A stretch of DNA of 64,000 nucleotides from Diplolepis rosae (lineage: Eukaryota > Arthropoda > Insecta > Hymenoptera > Diplolepididae): positions 32,875,501 through 32,939,500 of the forward strand of contig JAPYXD010000710.1 in NCBI GenBank assembly GCA_030998225.1. Reading direction: 5' to 3'. Under the pieces are notes generated by a model. It was not told the origin of the DNA. It was given only the letters and a program-made list of their open reading frames with translations, and did no database searches. Shown here in pieces: positions 46,116 to 56,174 of the stretch. A program made the position numbers and the translations under genes. Position 1 is the first letter of the stretch, and every line of letters begins with the position of its first letter.

Positions 46116-46175
46116 GGCAAGGAAGGGGAAAATCTTTTGGGTATAAAAGAGGATCCAATGTTTGATGCATCATAG
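46116..46175 (+). promoter_or_regulatory. Duplicated promoter block of cuticular gene 3
   Basis: CAAGGAAGGGG, then TCTTTTGGGTATAAAAGA, with TATAAAA at 46142-46148 and a TCATAG start element whose A (46172) is exactly 30 nt downstream. The same order and spacing occur at 53326-53381. Confidence 0.8.
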
Positions 46176-46211
46176 TTCATTCAGCAATCTGAACACTTAA
46201 AAATCAAAATC

Positions 46212-46571
46212 ATGTTCAAGTTTGTGATCCTTGCTGCTCTTATGGCTTTTGCCACTGCTGCTCCCAAACCTGGTGCAATATTATCTGGATATCCATCTGC
46301 TGATTATTCTTCATCTGTGGGTTACGCCTCACCTGTCGGTTATGCTTCAGCAGCACCGGTTGGTTTTGCTTCAGCAGCACCGGTTGGTTTTGCTTCAGCA
46401 GCACCTGCTGCTTTTGCTTCAGCAACCCCTGTTGGTTATGCATCACCTGCTGCCTACTCTTCTCCAGTTGGCCTTACTGGATACAACTCTTTTGCTGCCC
46501 CAGCATCTTACGGATATGGAGCAGAATCTTACCCATTTGGTACATTTGGAGCTAGATCCATCCACTACTAG
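46212..46571 (+). CDS. Ala/Ser/Tyr-rich low-complexity cuticular protein
   Basis: Single-exon gene, 119 codons. MFKFVILAALMAFATA is a signal peptide cleaved before APKPG. The mature protein has a run of PVG(F/Y)ASAA repeats at about residues 38-75, three of them nearly identical at the DNA level, and ends GARSIHY. It is a small secreted, probably structural cuticle protein without a Rebers-Riddiford domain. The gene at 53421 is its diverged duplicate (signal peptide, APKPG motif, promoter and 3' UTR all alike). Tandem near-identical AGCAGCACCGGTTGGTTTTG units suggest recent slippage expansion. The start is fixed by the TATA/initiator and signal peptide. AATAAA follows at 46720. Confidence 0.88.
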   Translation: MFKFVILAALMAFATAAPKPGAILSGYPSADYSSSVGYASPVGYASAAPVGFASAAPVGFASAAPAAFASATPVGYASPAAYSSPVGLTGYNSFAAPASYGYGAESYPFGTFGARSIHY

Positions 46572-46719
46572 ATAAAATTATCTTCTGATGAGAAAAAGTC
46601 CAATCCATGGGATTTTAGACGAAGGAGCATACCAACCATGAGAAGCAATCATCAGAACGTGTAAAACATTTTCAACACTTTTTTTAATTTCTGTAAAACT
46701 CATTTTCATGTTTTTTTGT

Positions 46720-46725
46720 AATAAA
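46720..46725 (+). terminator. Polyadenylation signal of cuticular gene 3
   Basis: AATAAA about 150 nt after the stop, in a TTGTAATAAATTTTAT context shared with the duplicate gene. Confidence 0.75.
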
Positions 46726-47268
46726 TTTTATTCTTTTCTCAAATAATGTGGTTTATTGTGTATTTGCCTGTCTAGTCAATTAAACATAAATTATGCATTA
46801 ATTTTAGGCTTTAGCGACTAATAATTCTTTGGAAAAGGGATAGTTTTTATAATTTCGGTGGGATTTTTAAATTAGCATGGTAAAAATGACTTATTGGTCG
46901 GGTAATTTTGCTGGGAATTAAGAAAATGCTTAAACTACAAATAGGAATCTTCACATGTTAAAAATTATATAATTCATTTCTCTTTTTAATTCTCAGGTAT
47001 TTTTTACTGTATTTAATAGGACTTAGATTATATCATTAAACTTTAAAAGTTTATGAAATTTAACACTGACAAGGGTTTCCATTGGTGAAAATTTTTTTTT
47101 TTTTTTTTTTGACATTCATTACTATTTGAGGTTAGGTTCTAAATTTGATCACAGCATTTTGATTTCATGAAAATTATTTGCAAATAGTTATTTACATCCT
47201 TCAAATTAATGAACAAAACGTTACTTTGATTAGCAAATATTAAAAATGATTGGACTTCTGATCGCTCT
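46726..47268. other. Intergenic, poly-T tract
   Basis: No gene. A T-run of about 20 occurs near 47092-47110. Confidence 0.5.
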
Positions 47269-47540
47269 ACACTCAGAAAAAAGATTCGATAGAATCAAAC
47301 AAAATTATTTGTTTGAAAGGCTTCCCATGATTTATAAAAATGATTTATTTGAATTGAATAAAATTTGTTTGATTTATACAAAGCATCTTTGAACCAAATA
47401 AAAGTTTGTCCAAATCATATTCAACCATATACAAATGCAAAAATTTGTTCGTATTGGAGAAAAATTTATTTGATTTAAACAAGTATTTATTTGGACCGAA
47501 GACATTTTGCTTGGATTGAATAAATGTTATTTAATTTAAA
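47269..47540. repeat. One-ended CACTCAGAAAA element
   Basis: TA then CACTCAGAAAAAAG at 47271 opens an AT-rich stretch of repeated ATTTGTTTGA/TCAAACAAAT words. No matching right end was found, so it is probably truncated. Confidence 0.45.
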
Positions 47541-47914
47541 AAAATCTTTTGTTCGAAAATCGAGTTCAAATTTTACTAAATATACTTGCTCTTTCTAAAA
47601 AATTTCTTTGAAAATCATAAAAAGAGTACTTAAAAACGATCTGCATCTTTAAATTCTTTTAAAGTTTATGTTTCATTTCATACTCCTTTGATATTTATCT
47701 CTAATAATTAAGTGTTTGATATTTAAAAATTTATATGATGAAAAAAGTGATAAATATTATTAAATACAATTAATTTTCTTGTGGATGAAACTCTTTTTTC
47801 CTTTTTAGGCCTAACTTATATATATAATTATTTAAAATGTCCTAATGTGGTTAAGTATAAGATATAGAATAAATCAAAATAATCAAGAAGGTTAGTTTAA
47901 AATTAAAAATGGAT

Positions 47915-48484
47915 ATAAGGTAAATGTACCAGTCGTTGCGCTGTCGAGCATATTTTACGTAAAATTAAGAAAATTACTTTATATTTTTGTGTTCAAGTTG
48001 AAGATATCATTGAACATAAGGTTATTATTCATCTCTCATAACAAATTTTTAATGTAAATGCTTACTCAAAAATGCTAAAAAATAAAATATTCCGGAATGT
48101 TCAAATCGTAGTTCATAAAATGACTATGTGCTTATTTTTTATGCAAATGGAACTCTTCTCGCATTTAAGTATTTATATCAATTTATTCGACATCAATTTT
48201 GAAAGTTTTTGATTTATATTTGTGATAACCCTTATATAACAATAAATAATACAATAATAAATTTCTTGCGCAAAGACTGGGCCAAACGCATTTTTTCATA
48301 TTTTCGACTATTTGTTAATAAGTGTTGAAAATTTTCAGAATAATAAGCTTAGAAATACAAATCAAAAGTGTCTTTCAAAATGTGATTCGATTAATATGAC
48401 GAAAAATTTTATTTTTCTATAATTAAATTCAATAATCCTCGAAGGCTTTCCTTAACCGCGCAACGACTGGTACATTTACCTTAT
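47915..48484. repeat. 570-bp element with 27-bp perfect terminal inverted repeats
   Basis: The sequence at 47915-47941 (beginning ATAAGGTAAATGTACC) is the exact reverse complement of 48458-48484. The interior is AT-rich without coding capacity. No unambiguous target duplication. It lies just downstream of the minus-strand cuticular gene. Confidence 0.75.
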
Positions 48485-48566
48485 TATTACTAAACTAAAA
48501 ACTCATTCTCCACTCTTTTGCCAAAAATTAATAAAAACACATAAGAATTCAATGTAAGAGTAAACC

Positions 48567-48572
48567 TTTATT
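48567..48572 (-). terminator. Polyadenylation signal of cuticular gene 4
   Basis: AATAAA on the minus strand, about 80 nt beyond the stop codon. Confidence 0.7.
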
Positions 48573-48651
48573 GAAAAATTTTGCACGCAAATAGTCAATG
48601 ATTATTCTCAGAAATTAAAAAATTAGACGACGCAACTGATGACAGGTGAGT

Positions 48652-49002
48652 TTAGAGGTAAATGGTGGGTCCAGCGTGTGCAGGATAAGCGTAAGCAACT
48701 GGAGTTCCTGGAGCAAGTGCAACTGGAGCACTAGCAATTGGAGCTGCGGCAATTGGAGCTGCGGCAAGTGGGGCTGGAACGATTGGGGCTGCAACAACTG
48801 GAGCTGCAGGAGCAACAGCAACAGGCGCCGTAGAAATCAAAGGGCTCTTCACTGAGACTTTATAGGTGTCAGAGTAACTGGAAGCAACTGGTACGGATTC
48901 TGCGATGGCAACTGCAGGAACTTCTGCAGCAGCGAGAAGACCAGGTTTAGGTGCAGCCATACTGCAGGCAACCAGGGCGAACAAAACACACAACTTGAAC
49001 AT
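48652..49002 (-). CDS. Ala/Pro/Val-rich cuticular protein with DTYKV motif
   Basis: Minus-strand single-exon gene, 116 codons. The start at 49002 is chosen over the upstream in-frame ATG at 49047 because MFKLCVLFALVACSMA is a good signal peptide followed by APKPGLL, as in the neighbouring genes. The mature protein begins with a VPAVAIAESVPVASS segment, then SYSDTYKVSVKSPLIS, then APVAVAPAAPVVAAPIV and AAPIAAAPIASAP repeats, and ends AHAGPTIYL. DTYKV parallels NTYKV in the gene at 434. No Rebers-Riddiford domain. A secreted structural cuticle protein is likely. TATAAATA lies upstream at 49095-49102. Confidence 0.88.
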   Translation of the reverse strand: MFKLCVLFALVACSMAAPKPGLLAAAEVPAVAIAESVPVASSYSDTYKVSVKSPLISTAPVAVAPAAPVVAAPIVPAPLAAAPIAAAPIASAPVALAPGTPVAYAYPAHAGPTIYL

Positions 49003-49068
49003 CTTGAGCTTGGTGGTGTTGTTTATGATTTGATTAGTTAGTATCAACTTTCAATTTCTTTGAGCGAC

Positions 49069-49102
49069 TGTACTTTGGATCGAAGGGTTTTGACTATTTA
49101 TA
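49069..49102 (-). promoter_or_regulatory. TATA box and start site of cuticular gene 4
   Basis: On the minus strand TATAAATA begins at 49102. A CAGTCGC initiator-like sequence has its A at 49069, 33 nt downstream. Confidence 0.7.
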
Positions 49103-49103
49103 G

Positions 49104-50157
49104 TAAGCTTCCCTCTCTATAATTCCACATGAGCCTTTAAAAAAATGTACAGCCAATTGCATTCTCAGGTGCATACAATGATGCATTTTTAATAATCGTA
49201 TATGCAAGGCCAAGATCTTCGGGCTTTGTCCGATATGGATGATCCAGGCGACCTTGAAACAAGTTCAGATATTAAATATACTTTATATGTATGAGGTTTA
49301 TGCATAAAAAACATATGAATAAGAAGAAGATCGTTTGAGCAAAAACGTTTCAAGTATTACTTAGTTGTAAAGAAGTTAGTTATAGGTGAAAATTTTAAAT
49401 TCTTGATATAGAAAAATGGAGTGTGTTACAGTTATCATCGATTTGATTTTAAAATTTATATAATTAAATACTGTTTGATTTTTAAATAATTATTTTATGT
49501 TCTTATTTGGACAACATAACTTTCTAGTATATTTTATAAAAAGTTCAGTAAAATCAACAAATTTTTTGTACGCTTTACTTAACTTTCAGTAAAATCGACA
49601 AAATACGCAAAAACCAGAGTTTTTAGATTTTCCTAATACATGGTGGGATTCACAGGAAATATATTGATTCAACTAAACTACTTGAGAAATATACTAAAAA
49701 GGCATGTTTTCTAAATAAGTACTAAAATTATTGTACATCTTACAAATCTACTTTCTGCGTGTATGGAAAATGGGATTCACGTAAATTGAGACATATTCAA
49801 AACTTTGATTTATTTTCGAACCATTTTGATATAAAAGTTTTAATTTCATAGTTCATTTCTAGTTACAAAAAAATGGCATTAACTATAGTTACAATGTTCT
49901 TCAAACTTTTTCGAGATGGAAAAGACACAGAATTAAACAAAGCCATACAGTATTCAAATGTCTATTCACAAACACGTAAGGTTACGACCCAATTTTTAAA
50001 AGTAGCGTCATTTTTCTGAATCATTTTTTTCTAGAATTACATTTAACGGTATATTTGCAATAATTATTATTTAATTATTTATGATAATTAAAAACGTTAC
50101 AGTATTAAAAAACTTGACAAAAATAAAATATATGCACTAAGTAAAATAATCTTCAAA
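49104..50157. other. Intergenic, no gene recognised
   Basis: The first ~150 bases are the 5' flank of the minus-strand cuticular gene; the rest is AT-rich with no feature I can support. Confidence 0.5.
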
Positions 50158-50325
50158 CTCTGTAAATATGAATCAGCGATAAGTATACCACTGTTTACGA
50201 TCTATATACGTCAATAAATCAGTTGAATTTCACTGATTCATTAGCGTATATACGCTGACTATAATCGGTGGTATACTTATAGCTGGTTAATCAGTGGATG
50301 TTCACTGATTCAGATTTAGAGAGAA
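50158..50325. repeat. Hairpin element, AATCTGAATCAG family, copy 1
   Basis: Opens CTCTGTAAATATGAATCAG and closes CTGATTCAGATTTAGAG. The arms also share GATAAGTATACCACTG/GGTGGTATACTTAT. Related copies are at 51222 and 54181. Confidence 0.7.
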
Positions 50326-51221
50326 GAGAAAGTAGACATCTGTTTATCCTATCAATATTTCGGATTGTATACGTGGTGATCAAGAAGCAGCGACTCTCGA
50401 GTTTTAAAATTAAAATTTTATTTCATCATTCTTTTTTGCATACTTGTTTTATTTAAGAAATAAAAACTTCAATTTCATTTGAAAACGACAACAGCTGGCA
50501 GAAAATACCTAGGGATATTTTTTGTAGAAATTAAAAAAAAAGGGAACTTTAATATTATAACTTGTTTATTTTCTGTGTCGCATACTATTTGGTGAAAAAA
50601 TAATCGAAATTAATTTCGATTTCATTTTAGAATTTGTTTGAATTCAGCTACACTTAGAAATTTTATTTGTGAAATATTAACAAATAGTTGAGTAGAATAA
50701 AGACATAGAGACAGTTTGTTAGTCTTTAGAGCACTTAGATGTGTCCTAATACCGAAAAGCTCATTTGAATCTTAAGGCCATGAATCAATCGGACCAAGTG
50801 ACTAAATTATACATTAATTCGTTCATGTAAGGTAGCTTTTTAAATTTACAAAATATCTTTCTGAAAATTTGGGAAAGGTCGCAAGAGATAATAAAATACG
50901 TCTGTTAACTTCTTTCTAGTAATAATTTTGAAAAAAATTGGAAGGATTATCGATAATTAAAGTTAACTGTAATCTTTATCGTCTTCTCTTATATTTTTGA
51001 GACTTTAAAAAAGATATTTTGTAAAGTTATATGTATATATGTAAATACTGTAAAGATGACAAAATGTCATCATGTACCCCTTTTACCAAACTATTCGTTA
51101 ATATTTTACAAATATATTTTTTTCGTAATCACACTAAATATAAACATACTAATTATTTAAACGGTACTATAAATTTAAAAACATATTCTCAATATAATAC
51201 AGTTTTATTTTTAAGTCTCGT
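50326..51221. other. Intergenic, no gene recognised
   Basis: AT-rich DNA between two hairpin elements; nothing recognised. Confidence 0.5.
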
Positions 51222-51413
51222 ACTCTCTAAATCTGGATCAGTTAGAATTATTGACAATTTAAATCACTGACTGACTTCTTGCTTTTCAATCAATAAAAAG
51301 CCATTGACTTTGAGTTGACTATGATTGATGAACAGTCAACAATGACTGATTGTGAAGCAAGAAGTTAGTCACTGATTCAAATTATTAAGAATTGTAAATT
51401 ATTCAGATTTAGA
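51222..51413. repeat. Hairpin element, AATCTGAATCAG family, copy 2
   Basis: Starts CTCTCTAAATCTGGATCAG and ends with a matching reversed CAGATTTAGA. The arms share CACTGACTGACTTCTTGCTT and its near-complement AAGCAAGAAGTTAGTCACTG. Confidence 0.7.
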
Positions 51414-52092
51414 TAATATCTTTCTTCTTGTTATACTTTGAAATATGATGAATTTTCAACTGAAATTAAAACGATGCATTTCATTTTCAAAAATTTACAA
51501 AATAAGTTTTATTCAATAAACCATGAATACAGTTTAACGTATGAGTATCGATCACTTGGAGGAAAACAACAAAAATTTTAAGAAAAAGCATTACTTCTTA
51601 TGATAAAAATTAAAAACTTACCAATTTTTAAATAAATGATTGGATTTTCATAAATCATGGCTTATATTTTCGGGGAGAATATTCTATATACTATATTGTT
51701 TCCAATTTCAGTAATAAAAAATAAAATCTTCAAATATAGTTATTTTTTTTAAATGTTTCTTTTAAAACAATTCTTTTAATGATTTAAGCTACTGAAAACT
51801 TCACTTTCAAAAGTAAAAACAGTAGAGTTGTAAAGAATATTTTTTTGACAAAGAAATAAGCCATGATTAATAAAAATATAATCATTTCTAAAAAATTGCA
51901 AAAAAGTGATAGTGAGGAAAAATTCTATTAAAAAACAGTATTAAATGTATTTTTTTTTTGTAATTTAAAAATTGTTCTCATAAAAAATAATGTTTTTCTT
52001 TATACTTTTTTCTCTAGACCAGATTTTTGTCACATCTACCTTAAATTTTGCTTTCTCTCCGAAGCCATTATCAGGGCAATTGCAAAACGTTG
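51414..52092. other. Intergenic, no gene recognised
   Basis: AT-rich, nothing recognised. Confidence 0.5.
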
Positions 52093-52272
52093 GATGAAAG
52101 TCAAAAGATGAAGGTCAATTCAATTTATTGTAAATTGATGGTAGTAATTTTTTAACATTTGAAAAATTCGATAATAACGTTTTTACACTTCAACGTGTCC
52201 ATCATGATTGATAAAATTATATTTGTTTTTTAACATTCTGTCATCGAATTGCTCTTCATCTTTTGACTTTTA
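52093..52272. repeat. Inverted repeat flanked by GCAAAACGTTGG words
   Basis: GAAAGTCAAAAGATGAAGG (52095-52113) pairs with its complement near 52250-52272. Outside the pair, GCAAAACGTTGG occurs at both 52082 and 52318 in the same orientation. Confidence 0.55.
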
Positions 52273-52564
52273 CTGAATATTTTGTAATCGCTCCGCGAAG
52301 GACTTCGAAGAAGAAGCAAAACGTTGGCTTAAAATGTCAGCAGATAAAAAGTTCGAATGGATTTTAATTACTAATTGAGATAGGAAAATTCGACTGTGAG
52401 TTGGTCAGGAACTAATAGTTATTAGTAGGAATTTTCTTAATTTTAGAAAAATGAACCGAATCCAAACAAAATGTAATTATTCCTATTTAAAAAAAAATCT
52501 ATCTAAATAATTTAAATGTTTTCAATATTACTAAGTAACAAAGACTGTACAAAAGATGGTAATT

Positions 52565-52730
52565 GTTCCTAGCAGACTGGAAATTTTTCGCAGTCAAAAT
52601 ACTAAAGATTTGAAAATTTTTATGAAACTTTATCATAGGTTATAGTAAAGTTTAATACAATCTATATTAAATTATCATATAGTTCATCTAAAGTTTAGTA
52701 TTTTGCTGCGAAAAATTCTCACTACATTTT
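52565..52730. repeat. Small palindromic element
   Basis: AATTTTTCGCAG.CAAAATACT near the left end is mirrored by AGTATTTTGCTGCGAAAAATT near the right, around an AT-rich centre. Confidence 0.6.
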
Positions 52731-52847
52731 TTTCCCTAAATTAAAAGGTTATTTAGCAGAAATTGTAAACTTGGGTTTCTCTGCGTATTAATAGAAATTT
52801 TTATTTTAATGTTTCCAAAATTCAAAATATTTGACTTTGCAGAACTG

Positions 52848-53016
52848 TATATGGAAAAAATAGTTTAGTAAATTGTATAGAACTGTTCAAGAGTCAGGGA
52901 TATAGGCATTTTAACAGAGTTCTTGAAAATTCACAGCAATGTTCAGAATAAAATCAGGAACTTTCAATAATTTTTCATGAATGTTCTATAAACTTCACTG
53001 AACTATTTTTTCCGTG
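52848..53016. repeat. Palindromic element next to cuticular gene 5
   Basis: TATGGAAAAAATAGTT on the left pairs with AACTATTTTTTCCGTG on the right, and further inner blocks (TATAGAAC, AGAGTCAGG/CTGATTT) pair imperfectly. Confidence 0.6.
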
Positions 53017-53325
53017 TAATTCACTTTCAATTTTTATTTTCTTAACTTTCCAATTATCCACGACTTTCATTACTTAATCATTTAGTAAAATTGTTTTAAT
53101 GTGCATGAAAGTTAATATTTACCTTGATTTAGGCTATAAATTGAGTGCAAATTAATTATTTCAGTTTCATCATATGTCCAAGCCGACTAAGGTCATCTAC
53201 TTTAAATATATTTTATAGTGTCCGATATAAATCTGTCGTAGAATCGATTTTATTATGCACATTCGCTAAAGAGGAAACGTAAGATTGTTTTGAGGCGTGG
53301 AGGAACCAGATTTGATCTAAAAAGA

Positions 53326-53381
53326 GCAAGGAAAGGGAGTTTCTTTTGGGTATAAAAGACGGTCCGAAATTTGGTTCATCA
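53326..53381 (+). promoter_or_regulatory. Duplicated promoter block of cuticular gene 5
   Basis: GCAAGGAAAGGG, then TCTTTTGGGTATAAAAGAC, TATAAAA at 53351-53357 and TCATAG with A at 53381, 30 nt downstream, as at 46116-46175. Confidence 0.8.
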
Positions 53382-53420
53382 TAGTTCATTCTACAATCTG
53401 AACATTCAAAAATCAAAATC

Positions 53421-53765
53421 ATGTATAAGTTTGTGATCGTCTCTGCTCTTTTGGCTTTGGCCGCTGCTGCTCCTGCTCCCAAGCCAGGATTAATCGGTTC
53501 ACCTATTGATTATGCACCTATCACTTATGGTTCAGCCTACGATTATGCTGCTCCATTACCAGTATCAGCAGCAGTAGCAGCACCTATTAGCTACGCTGCT
53601 CCAGTTGGCATTGCTGCTCCAGTTGGTATTGCTTCTCCAGTTGGCCTACATGCTGCTCTACCAGCCATATCTGCTCTACCCGCTGTGTCCGGCCTGACTG
53701 CATACAGCGCATTAGCTGCACCAGCTGCTTTGGGATATGGAGGCTGCTTTGCCCACGAGTGCTAA
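53421..53765 (+). CDS. Ala-rich low-complexity cuticular protein, probably C-terminally truncated
   Basis: Single-exon gene, 114 codons, duplicate of the gene at 46212. Signal peptide MYKFVIVSALLALAAA, then APAPKPGLIGSP. The mature part is rich in AAPISYAAPVGIAAPVG repeats and ends GYGGCFAHEC. The stop (53763-53765) is followed in the same frame, after one Lys codon, by ARSINY; the paralogue's real C-terminus is ARSIHY. The stop therefore appears to have arisen upstream of the ancestral end, or the ancestral end is now 3' UTR. Two Cys residues near the new end are unusual for this family. Expected role: secreted cuticle component. AATAAA at 53927. Confidence 0.87.
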   Translation: MYKFVIVSALLALAAAAPAPKPGLIGSPIDYAPITYGSAYDYAAPLPVSAAVAAPISYAAPVGIAAPVGIASPVGLHAALPAISALPAVSGLTAYSALAAPAALGYGGCFAHEC

Positions 53766-53926
53766 AAAGCTAGATCAATCAACTACTGGAGGAAATTATT
53801 CCCCGATACGTCAAAATTCAATCTGTGGGACTCTAGAAGAAGTAACCCAACTATATGGAAGGCAATCAAAACGTATACAATTTTCAATACTTTTCTAAAT
53901 TTCTGTAAAACTTGTTTGCTTATTGT

Positions 53927-53932
53927 AATAAA
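53927..53932 (+). terminator. Polyadenylation signal of cuticular gene 5
   Basis: AATAAA in a TTGTAATAAATTTTAT context identical to that of the gene at 46212. Confidence 0.75.
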
Positions 53933-54180
53933 TTTTATATTACTGTGACATTTTGTGGCTTATTCTGAGTTTACCTTAATACTTAATTATGAACAGAGTG
54001 AAAGCACTAATTGTCGAGAAGGAACCTATTGTCCGTTTTCAAGATAATCTTTTTCATATTTTCAGTATTTTTGCATTTATATGTAGTTTTTATGTTTCAG
54101 AGACTCAAGGCTATGGACTAACCTGACCAGGTGACGTTGATGATTTCAATTACAGTATGTACGGTTATTCAAAAATTAAT

Positions 54181-54291
54181 ACTCCTTAAATCTGAATCAG
54201 CGACATTCGGATGATTAACCAGCTATAAGTATACAACTGATTGTAATCAGTAGTATACTTCTCGCTGATTCATATTTATAAAGTAAATGAA
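54181..54291. repeat. Hairpin element, AATCTGAATCAG family, copy 3
   Basis: Short copy: CTTAAATCTGAATCAGCGA left, TCGCTGATTCATATTTA right, with AAGTATACAACTGATT/AATCAGTAGTATACTT between. Confidence 0.7.
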
Positions 54292-56174
54292 ACAGACTTT
54301 TGGTAATAGGCATATCTATTTAGCTCTTTTGTTCACGTCTGTCTGGTATTGACAATCCATTTTAGTTATTATTTTTCGAATAACCTCACATACTATAATT
54401 GCAATTATCGACGTCACATGGTCCAGTTAATACATGTCCTTAATAAAGAGGTGTTAAATACTAATTAAACTGTATAAAATGGCCATTTTTTATAATGTAA
54501 TTAATGATATACTGGTAACAACTACAATTTATTTATGGTGTTAAATACTTTCTCTAAAGAAAAGACACTTTAAAGATCAACTGTTCCACCCTAGAAATTT
54601 ACATTCATTCTATTTTTGAGTGAGAAATAATTATTTATTAATGAAATAGCTTTTATAATTTCTGGTTAGTTCAACCAATGTTTGGCTAAGTCAATATAAA
54701 CATTTGATCGATTTAATCAAATCTTGGAAAGACAAATCATCTTTAGTTGGATGATACAAATTATTTGGTTATAATAAATACATAAAATTTTTCGATCTAA
54801 CCAAATATTTTTCAAAGTGTAACAAATTTTATAAATTTATAAACTAGAATTCTATTTTTGTCTTATTGATTCATCTCTAAATATTTAATTCCTGTTTTCG
54901 ATTCGTATGTGTTTTTTAATGGTAATTAATAAGATGTATACGATAGAATGACCTGACTCGATGCAAATAAAATTTTTTAATGAAATACTCAAAATAAATA
55001 TAAAACTGGACGTGACTTTAAATGTATCAGGAAACAATAATTATTTTTATAGCATGATTTCAAATTTAAATGTCTTTATAATGAATAGATGGATCCTTCA
55101 TTTTTTTAAATTATTAATCTATTTGAATGAAGGTCTTAAAACGTTCTTTTTTTTTCCTTCAAAATTTTTATAGATTTTCAAGTTAATAAATTTGATTTAA
55201 TGTCTAGAATTAAAAATGATAACATTTTATGAATATTCATGTATAAATTAAAATTTTAAACAGATACGCGAAAAAAATATGCTGCTGGTTTATTATCACG
55301 ATGGTTATTCTCGATCGATCATTTCGTTATATATTTAATAATTATCTATTCTATTTTTTTTATATCGATATATTTTTGAACATAAAATATCGAATGGTTA
55401 TAATAAACTATCGTCATTATAATAATTTACTTATTGTAATCAAATTTTGTGATTATTTTGAAAGTGAGTGACGAGATACGATTTTTCTAATTCTCTCATC
55501 GTTTATTTTTAACATTATAAAAATTTTTTATTTTAAAATGACCTTATCCTGCCAATACAAGCGCATGTACTAAATTGTTGTTATTGAAAAATCAGATTAG
55601 CAGGCAAAACAGTTGAAGGGAAATGTTGGTTCCATGGCATTTTCCCTGAACGATAAAATAACTTTATTAAAAAAAATTCAATAATTTAAAACTGTTTTTG
55701 TCCAGAATTCGTCTTTGTTTTCTTCATATAGAATAAAATGAATTGATTTTTGGATCATGTTATCAAAGATATTACAAAAATTGGAATCCGGTTATTAATA
55801 CATAAAACCGAATATCAAGAAAGCTTAAAATATACGCATTAGCAATGTTTTAATTCCATCATCTATTTTTTAATTAACAATATCACTCTTCCCAATATAG
55901 ATTATAAATAGCTACATGTTTATATGATTTTCGTCCAATAAGTTGTGACACAATGAATGTTTTGGAAAATTTGGACAAATTTCTCTTTAATAAAAGATAA
56001 TTTTGACAATATTTTATCCATTGAAAAGGAATACATATTTTTTATTTTTCTATCTTTGTTAATAGCTGTGCCATCAAATAAAAATAATGATCGAAAAATT
56101 GATTCTTCGAAATTGCGGTTTGTACCAATAAATTAAATTATAATTAAATTATATTTAAAGTTATAAAATTCTTT
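54292..56174. other. Intergenic, no gene recognised
   Basis: 1.9 kb of very AT-rich DNA. 54660-54800 has repeated TTGGTTAGTT/TTTGATTAAATC words like those in intron 1 of the first gene, without clear ends. Confidence 0.5.

Noticed and set aside
52055..52340. GCAAAACGTTGG words as decayed hammerhead motifs
   Set aside because: The CTGANGA half and a stem II could not be found in either copy.
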